NCBI GenBank assembly: GCA_014843695.1
Contig: CM026390.1
Location: 60,354,598 to 60,418,597 of the forward strand
Source of the DNA: Archivesica marissinica
Lineage: Eukaryota; Mollusca; Bivalvia; Venerida; Vesicomyidae
Direction: 5' to 3'
DNA: 64,000 bases
This document shows, piece after piece, positions 58,401 through 64,000 of the stretch (position 1 is its first letter; the number at the start of each line of letters is the position of its first letter). The position numbers and the translations under genes were made by a program. The notes beneath the pieces were generated by a model. The model ran no database searches and had not been told where the DNA came from. It saw only the letters and a program-made list of their open reading frames with translations.

Positions 58401-59639
58401 GTCCTATATATGTAACTGATATATAATTATACAATATATATATAAGACCTCTAAATAAAATATTTTTCTTCTGTTAGTTCGAGGTCTTATCGTTAAAGCT
58501 CATTTTCGCATAGCACTTTCCACCCTGATCCGATAGCGGGATTTCTGACCAATATGTTGAAGCTTTTCGGACATGAATGGTTATAAATGTGTGCATTGGT
58601 GTTAAGAATAATCCTAAACATAGATATTAAGAACGTTTAAAATATATTGTCTAGCCGTTGTGCATATCATTTAGCTGTTTGAAGTCGACAGGTGAGATTC
58701 CCCCATTTTTTCAAATACCCCACCCACCACAGGCTTTAACAGACTTACAAGTCTGATAAATAATACGCATTAATGCCGTTATGTAACAGTATATATATCG
58801 TACCTGGTGGAAACTAATATAGTCGCACTTGTTGCAATATTTATATGTTGGACCTTCAAGATAAATGGGTTTATCTCTGATAAATGACAAATATATATCG
58901 GGATCTGAATGACTGGTCGAGAAAACGATTTTACGTACAACGAATGCTATGATTTTTGGAAAGTAGGTCAACACTGTTCTAATAATTACGCCAAATAGAC
59001 TAAATGTCTACCAGTACCATATAAAGAAATATTTCCTAATCAAAACGATATTACTTACTTGTTATTATTATTAGACATATAACGTTGGTAACATTATATC
59101 ACAGACTGCAAAACACCACGTCCAGGTCCAGATTTATTCTGTTCGCCGTAAAATGGTGCTATTTTAATTGTACATGTATGCAATTATTGTGTAGTGATTT
59201 TTTTGCCAACAACGCCCAACACCAAACATATTTTCCCAATAACAACTCACTAACATTTCACCTCATGGATTGATGTTCCTAAAAACTTAACGGACTATTA
59301 TAAATAAACAAATATAAGAAAAGTATATGGAACTATTTTGATTTTAGTGATTTCGTATGTGAGGTCGGTCGATTCTATTACATCATGGGGGAGATGGGTT
59401 TTTATCTGCATTTACAGACACTGATATTATACATAAATAAAGTGATATCATTTTAATAACATATTAATATTAGAGGAACGACTTACTAAGTTAATAATAT
59501 GACAAGAAATGACATAAATAGAACATGTTTGACATATATACAACATTGTTATACTTTATTACATCCCTAATTTCTGGGTAAATCCATTTTTACCCAATAC
59601 CAATTATACTTATTGAATAGTTATACAGAATTGTTATTC
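58401..59639. other. no supportable gene
   Basis: AT-rich intergenic sequence with no repeat family or coding segment that I can support. Confidence 0.5.
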
Positions 59640-59735
59640 GTATGAAAACAGAGGAGACCATTTAAAGTGCATACCCTCTTTCAAGAGTAGTCAGGGGGCA
59701 GTGACTGACCAATGCCTATCATCGATGTTCGTGTT
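59640..59735 (+). repeat. dispersed repeat Y, right-part fragment
   Basis: GAAAACAGAGGAGACCATTT then AAAGTGCATACCC and GTCAGGGGGCAGTGACTGAC; it has a single TTTAA at the site where the 1445-bp element sits in copy 1. Confidence 0.72.
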
Positions 59736-59834
59736 TAATTCTAGCGTCAACAATTGACTCTCAACTCAAATCAAATTGTAATTACTGACGGCTTGGTACA
59801 TACAATTAACATAAGCTTAATGCATATATATTGT

Positions 59835-59950
59835 ATAGTTTATTTAACATCGCTACCGATTGTCCATTTGAGCGACGGGCAGTTTACCTAGCAACACCTA
59901 CTATGGGCAGGCTCCAGCGGTTAACCAGTGATTGGTGCACCAACCAGCTT
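59835..59950 (-). mobile_element. SINE family 2 copy, 5'-truncated
   Basis: Reverse-strand tail: GTTTATTTAACATCGCTACC, GTCCATTTGAGCGACGGGCA, CAACACCTACTATGGGCAGG and TTGGTGCACCAACC. Head missing. Confidence 0.82.
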
Positions 59951-60030
59951 AAAAACATTTTAACATAAATTTCATATTACTGTTACAGTGTATCCTAAAC
60001 GCTGTATGGATATTGCTGATGTTGAACCTG

Positions 60031-60423
60031 AGCCTAAAAACTGCCATAAACGTATTCAGATAATGCGCAGATAAACTGCCATAGACGTATTCAGATAATG
60101 CGCAGATAAACTGCCATAAACGTATTCAGATAATGCGCAGATAAACTGCCATAAACGTATTCAGATAATGCGCAGATAAACTGCCATAAACGTATTCAGA
60201 TAATGCGCAGATAAACTGCCATAAACGTATTCAGATAATGCGCAGATAAACTGCCATAAACGTATTCACATAATGCGCAGATAAACTGCCATAAACGTAT
60301 TCAGATAATGCGCAGATAAACTGCCATAAACGTATTCAGATAATGCGCAGATAAACTGCTATAAACGTATTCACATAATGCGCAGATAAACTGCCATAAA
60401 CGTATTCAGATAATGCGCAGATA
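60031..60423. repeat. 35-bp tandem repeat, about 11 copies
   Basis: Unit with AAACTGCCATAAACGTATTC and AGATAATGCGCAGAT, period exactly 35 bp. Almost no variation (single changes at 60075, 60267, 60360 and 60372), so it is probably young. It has the same length as satellite unit B but no evident sequence relation. Confidence 0.95.
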
Positions 60424-60702
60424 CGGAAAATAAACACAAATGTGTGACCTATAAGAAATACTTTAATATTTAATATTACGACGCGTCAGATTGGGGAGGG
60501 GGGCTGATCAGCAGTTTCCACATATAGTACGCAGTTGATCAACTTAAGTTAAATGTAAAGTAATAATAATTATAAGCAAACATAAATAAATTGAATAAAT
60601 CATGCATGCAAGGCATATTAATTGCTCTCTCGTAGCGTTTTGGAATTATTGGAAGAATGCTTACTGGTCTGTAATTACCTTTATCAACGTGTACTGTTTT
60701 TC

Positions 60703-60856
60703 ATGTCTGGGTTCAAGTCTGGTCGATTTTTCACTTTTTAACTTCTGGCGTGTTGATATTATCCGAAACTCAATACGGCCCAATTAATGGATTCGGTGTT
60801 AAAATATATTTATTTGACTGACCAGGCAAAATATATCGACGCCTGTTCCCAGGCTA
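60703..60856. mobile_element. MITE family TAGCCTGGG, copy 3
   Basis: ATGTCTGGGTTCAAGTCTGG at the left, GTTGATATTATCCGAAACTC inside, CGCCTGTTCCCAGGCTA at the right. Best-preserved right end of the three copies. Confidence 0.78.
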
Positions 60857-61264
60857 CTGTTTTTCTTGTGTAACAATCGGGAACTACTGAGGATGAGAAT
60901 GAGTTATTGACTTTTATTTAGATAATGGATTTACTATGGAATGCTTGGCTAGCTTGACACGTTTTGCTGAAGTTTCATCGTGACCAGTTGCCTTTTTAGG
61001 ACATACGTTGTCTATTTGTTTGTTTATGAATTTCTCATTTACAGGATTAAAGATCAATTCACAGGTGGGGTTTATGTTCTATCTTTATGTTTAAGCTCTG
61101 AATGTAAAGATGATTTGTTGAATCGGATTACATAGGGATGATTCTTGACACAATACTTAAGATTAATTTGCCATCTATATTGCGATGTATTCCTTGTTTT
61201 AATTAGACAGTTTATTGTGCAATAACCAATGAAATTCATACTCAAAAGTAAATCCATTTCAAAA
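60857..61264. other. no supportable gene
   Basis: AT-rich spacer without recognised repeats. Confidence 0.5.
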
Positions 61265-61495
61265 GTTAAAACTTTATTTATTTAACAACGATTGCGAAGC
61301 AAGTTCTAACAACTTATATTAATCACTCTCGTTGGCGCGGATGAAAGCGTAAATGTGGTCATTCATGTGGGAGGAAACCGGAGTACCCGGAGGAAACCCA
61401 CCTGTCCGATCTGGCGACCACCGTACCACTTCACCTACTTCCCGGTCCGAGGATCGAACCCAGGTTGCATTGGCTAACCACTGCGCTAACGGACA
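61265..61495 (-). mobile_element. SINE family 5 copy
   Basis: ATTTATTTAACAACGATTGC, GAAGCAAGTTCTAACAACTT, ACCGGAGTACCCGGAGGAAA, then the minus-strand B box GGGTTCGATCCTC. Head shortened (GGATGTCCGTTAGCGCAGTG). Confidence 0.87.
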
Positions 61496-62163
61496 TCCGT
61501 TTCAAAATAAGTAATGCTAGTACTACAAAAAGATATGCGAGACTGACGTAAAACACAATTGGCTACATCCTGAGTGAAAGTATATATACATCGAGGAAAC
61601 ACAACCCGATTATAAATTCTGAGATACATAACGCCTTTACAGTTATCGCATGTTTAACAAAGGTTACGCCTAATGCTTGGCAACATATGCGATGATTTGA
61701 CATGTTAATTAAGGACATTCCATTGATCCGGAATAGAATTTCGCCTACGATGACATTTTCGAGAAATTATTGTTGTGTATGCCAACTATCATCTTATTTC
61801 TAGAAAGTGTCAATCGATGTACAGTCTATGCGAATTCCACATGCACGGATATATAGGCAGAATGTAAATAATTATAGTAAAGCGGCGGGCATTGGTGTAG
61901 CTTCTTATAGGCCTACACTTCCCCCCGAAAAATCGAAAAAATAAAACTGCCAAATCTGCAACAAAATTCGGGGGGGGGGGCAGGATTAAATTATATACGC
62001 TATAAATAGGTTTTTACCTGGGGGTGACCCCGGACCCCCCTCCCGTCTTAAGTTTTAAGTTGGCCTACACATCGATTCCAGCCAAGCTACGCCCCTGGCG
62101 GGTCCACATACGTTTTCTAGACAATGCTTAATAGGAAGTAGTGCCAAACTCTGTTTTAATATA
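61496..62163. other. no gene; G-rich and C-rich runs
   Basis: A G-run at 61970-61981, GGGGGTGACCCCGGACCCCC near 62021 and CAAGCTACGCCCCTGG at 62082. The last phrase is of a kind often seen at the ends of old dispersed repeats, but no second copy is in the window. Confidence 0.45.
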
Positions 62164-62361
62164 CAGTCTACATCCGATATGTCGAATTCCGTCGGACCGA
62201 ACAAAATACTTCGACATAACCGAAGTTTGACTTAACGAAATTCGATATAAACAGATCCAGTTATATAGGAAAATGATAGTGTCTGAAGAGGGATTTTGAT
62301 CCGACTTCGATATAACCGGATAATTCGACATAACCGACTTTGACATAACGGATGTAGACTG
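62164..62361. mobile_element. pogo/Tigger-like MITE, 198 bp
   Basis: Flanked by TA (62162-62163 and 62362-62363). Ends CAGTCTACATCCG and CGGATGTAGACTG are a perfect 13-bp inverted repeat. Internal repeats of TTCGACATAAC and TCGATATAAC are usual in pogo-type termini. Confidence 0.9.
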
Positions 62362-62363
62362 TA

Positions 62364-62561
62364 CTTGAACGACGTTACAGTTACCTTTGTATTGCTATAA
62401 TAGTATTATAATATAATAAATAAAATAACATTATGCTTGATTTATTTACTTTTGTCGTATTCATTTATTTATTTATTTATACATGTAACAATAAATACAT
62501 TGTAGCTGCTAATTGTTCTATCCCTTCTGACCGAGTGTGATATTAAAAGTTGGTCTTTTAA
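62364..62561. repeat. AT-rich spacer with a TTTA microsatellite
   Basis: (TTTA)n-like run at 62438-62480. Confidence 0.6.
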
Positions 62562-63198
62562 AGCAGCATTACATCGTAATAAAGGATGTTTTGGGTAAAA
62601 TATAAATACTAATGTGTGTGTGTTTACAAAAATCGAAATATAAATATTTCGTGCAAATTGGGGTTTTGCACAATAGTCGCTCAGAAACGATAAAATTCCA
62701 ATAAATTTAAACTGTCATATACGCGAATTTGTTTATCAACACACGAAATGTAAACACGCACAGCGCGCATGCGTGAAACAACAGAGGATGTAGAAAACAA
62801 CGTATATATTTTGAACATGAAAGACTATCTATCTATCTTCCTCTAATGTCGAACCCCTCGCGGGGATGTAGAACTGTCCCTAAAAGACTTAGCTAACAGA
62901 GGTATGAATCAACACATCAAGTAATTTAATTAAAAAAGACAATGTGGGACAAATGGGGACGATGCATTCCGTATGCAAACAAGTGCGGACGATGCATTCC
63001 GGTTGTAAACAAGTGCGTGACCGATCGACTCGGAACGTCCTACTTTAGCTTTCGAGTTTGTTTTATCGCAAAAAACACTGTTTACCAAATGAACATAAGC
63101 ATACAAAGTATAATGTTAGAATGTGTAGCAGCATTGCTACCCATACGTAAAAATTGTATTTTTCAAATATCTTTTATTTCATACAATGTAATGCTGCT
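62562..63198. mobile_element. TTAA-flanked inverted-repeat element, 637 bp
   Basis: TTAA at 62558-62561 and 63199-63202. Ends AGCAGCATTACATCGTA and TACAATGTAATGCTGCT are inverted (about 15 of 17). The interior includes a SINE family 4-like scrap (TCTAATGTCGAACCCCTCGC at 62842) and a 30-bp near-duplication (GGACGATGCATTCCG at 62957 and 62988). Its plus-strand ORF (62942-63202) runs into the inverted repeat and looks accidental. No transposase. Confidence 0.82.
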
Positions 63199-63220
63199 TT
63201 AAAGTGGGGGTGATGATTAT

Positions 63221-63440
63221 GGGCTCCGTGACCGATTGGCTAAGATCGTTGACTTCAAATATCATCTCCCTCACTTCCAATCCCACTGGGGGTGTCGAAT
63301 TATTTCATGTGAGGAGATTATCCAGCTGGCTTGCGGAAGGTCGGTGATTCTATCCGGTTCCTGCTCAGAGTCGCACCCGGGGTCTCCCTCCACCAGTAAC
63401 AGTCTGAGAGTCGCCGTATGACCTAAGCTGTCGATGTGGC
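63221..63440 (+). mobile_element. SINE family 6 (mollusc-type tRNA-headed SINE)
   Basis: GGGCTCCGTGACCGATTGGC, TAAGATCGTTGACTTCAAAT head, GGGGGTGTCGAATTATTTCA, CAGCTGGCTTGCGGAAGGTC, then GGGGTCTCCCTCCACCAGTA and GAGAGTCGCCGTATGACCTA. I associate this head and middle with a SINE seen in many mollusc sequences. The B box is decayed (TTCCAATCCCACT). Confidence 0.85.
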
Positions 63441-63794
63441 CTTTACTCCACCCCCCCCCCCACCACCACCACTCTATTTTTGAGCTGATGTCATCTGTTG
63501 TAAACACTATTATGACACCACTTGGCAATTTTCCATTTATGTTAATTTCAAAGGAATACAAGTTCAATTTTCTTATTCGAAATATGGATGTAATCGGAAC
63601 ATTGCTAATCCCAATAGAGTCGGATATGCTAGCAACATGTCGCCAATATAGTACTCTTGCATTCACGAGGAAAGGCCCTTGCATAATTAATTGCCACAGC
63701 TAGCATCTTTAATCTTCTGAATAAACTGCTGAATAAACTGCTGGCTGTGTATTCGCGAACAAACTTCTGAAAACCCAACTATTGTTATCGTCCA
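63441..63794. other. no gene; C-run and CCA-rich patch
   Basis: CCCCCCCCCC and (CAC)n at 63450-63472, then plain AT-rich sequence with no supportable gene. Confidence 0.5.
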
Positions 63795-63945
63795 GCTGTT
63801 GCCGTTACGATTGTGCCCTTAGGCAAGGCATTTAAATTCCACATTGCATCTTCTCTCGTGGCGATATATTTCATCAGGAATGAGGTCTCGAGAGTAATTA
63901 ATATGAGTTGTAGGAACTTGTTTCGCAATCGAGCTAAATGATTAA
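63795..63945 (+). mobile_element. SINE family 3 copy, head missing
   Basis: GCCGTTACGATTGTGCCCTT, AGGCAAGGCATTTAAATTCC, CGTGGCGATATATTTCATCA, GGTCTCGAGAGTAATTAATA and TGTTTCGCAATCGAGC. It lacks the tRNA-like head but keeps the uninterrupted TTAA site used at 55547. Confidence 0.87.
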
Positions 63946-64000
63946 ACTAACTACCATCTGCAAGCCAACTTCGTAGACCTGTTTTACTTTGGGATATAAT

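Noticed and set aside
63271..63684. 137-codon minus ORF
   Set aside because: It overlaps a SINE on the opposite strand and a C-run; the product has no family resemblance.

Overview
This window looks like nuclear DNA of an invertebrate animal, most likely a mollusc. It is AT-rich, its only clear host gene is split by GT-AG introns, and it carries at least six families of tRNA-headed SINEs, decayed LINE fragments, many small inverted-repeat transposons and long minisatellite and satellite arrays. One SINE (63221-63440) has a head and middle that I associate with mollusc genomes. No species can be named. I see no prokaryotic gene, CRISPR array, rRNA gene or convincing free-standing tRNA gene.

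Left part (1-16114). A 63-bp satellite (1-2217) passes into a shortened 40-bp version (2218-2456). The 3' end of a plus-strand gene follows, with four exons at 3788-3927, 10221-11025, 11275-12220 and 15905-16114. The codon phases match across all three introns (1, 2, 0), giving 699 visible residues and a stop codon. The protein ends in a SAM domain, split by the last intron, and has two CtBP-recruitment-like motifs (ALDLS, PLDFS) and an exact 8 x 11-residue repeat that mostly carries R-R-x-S/T sites. It is probably a transcriptional co-repressor or Polycomb-associated protein of the SAMD7/SAMD11 type; the 5' exons lie left of the window. Its introns hold a LINE tail, a 14-bp array, a palindromic repeat with a nested SINE, a 55-bp minisatellite and a 1445-bp TTAA-flanked transposon that carries one intact 164-residue ORF.

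Middle part (16115-36226). This is mostly dispersed repeats, with no host gene that I can support. It includes a TA-flanked inverted-repeat element (16675-17281), a piggyBac-like MITE (17551-17774), many SINEs, and arrays of 44-bp and 24-bp units. A very regular 36-bp array (31063-33180) is bracketed by inverted copies of an unclassified repeat and abuts a LINE RNase H fragment.

Satellite block (36227-49420). About 13.2 kb is made of two related units, A (33 bp) and B (35 bp). They share a core of about 23 bp and differ in a 10 or 12 bp linker. They alternate as A-B-A-B-A-B, with higher-order duplications of 1188 bp (36 x 33) and 560 bp (16 x 35). The very long ORFs here are a by-product of unit length and composition and are not annotated as genes.

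Right part (49421-64000). More SINEs, a LINE reverse-transcriptase C-terminus (56305-56609), a hAT-like MITE with a perfect 8-bp target duplication (54947-55221), two more piggyBac-like MITEs, a pogo-like MITE (62164-62361), a 637-bp TTAA element (62562-63198) and a 35-bp array (60031-60423). The stretch 52033-54938 looks unique, but I find no supportable exon in it.
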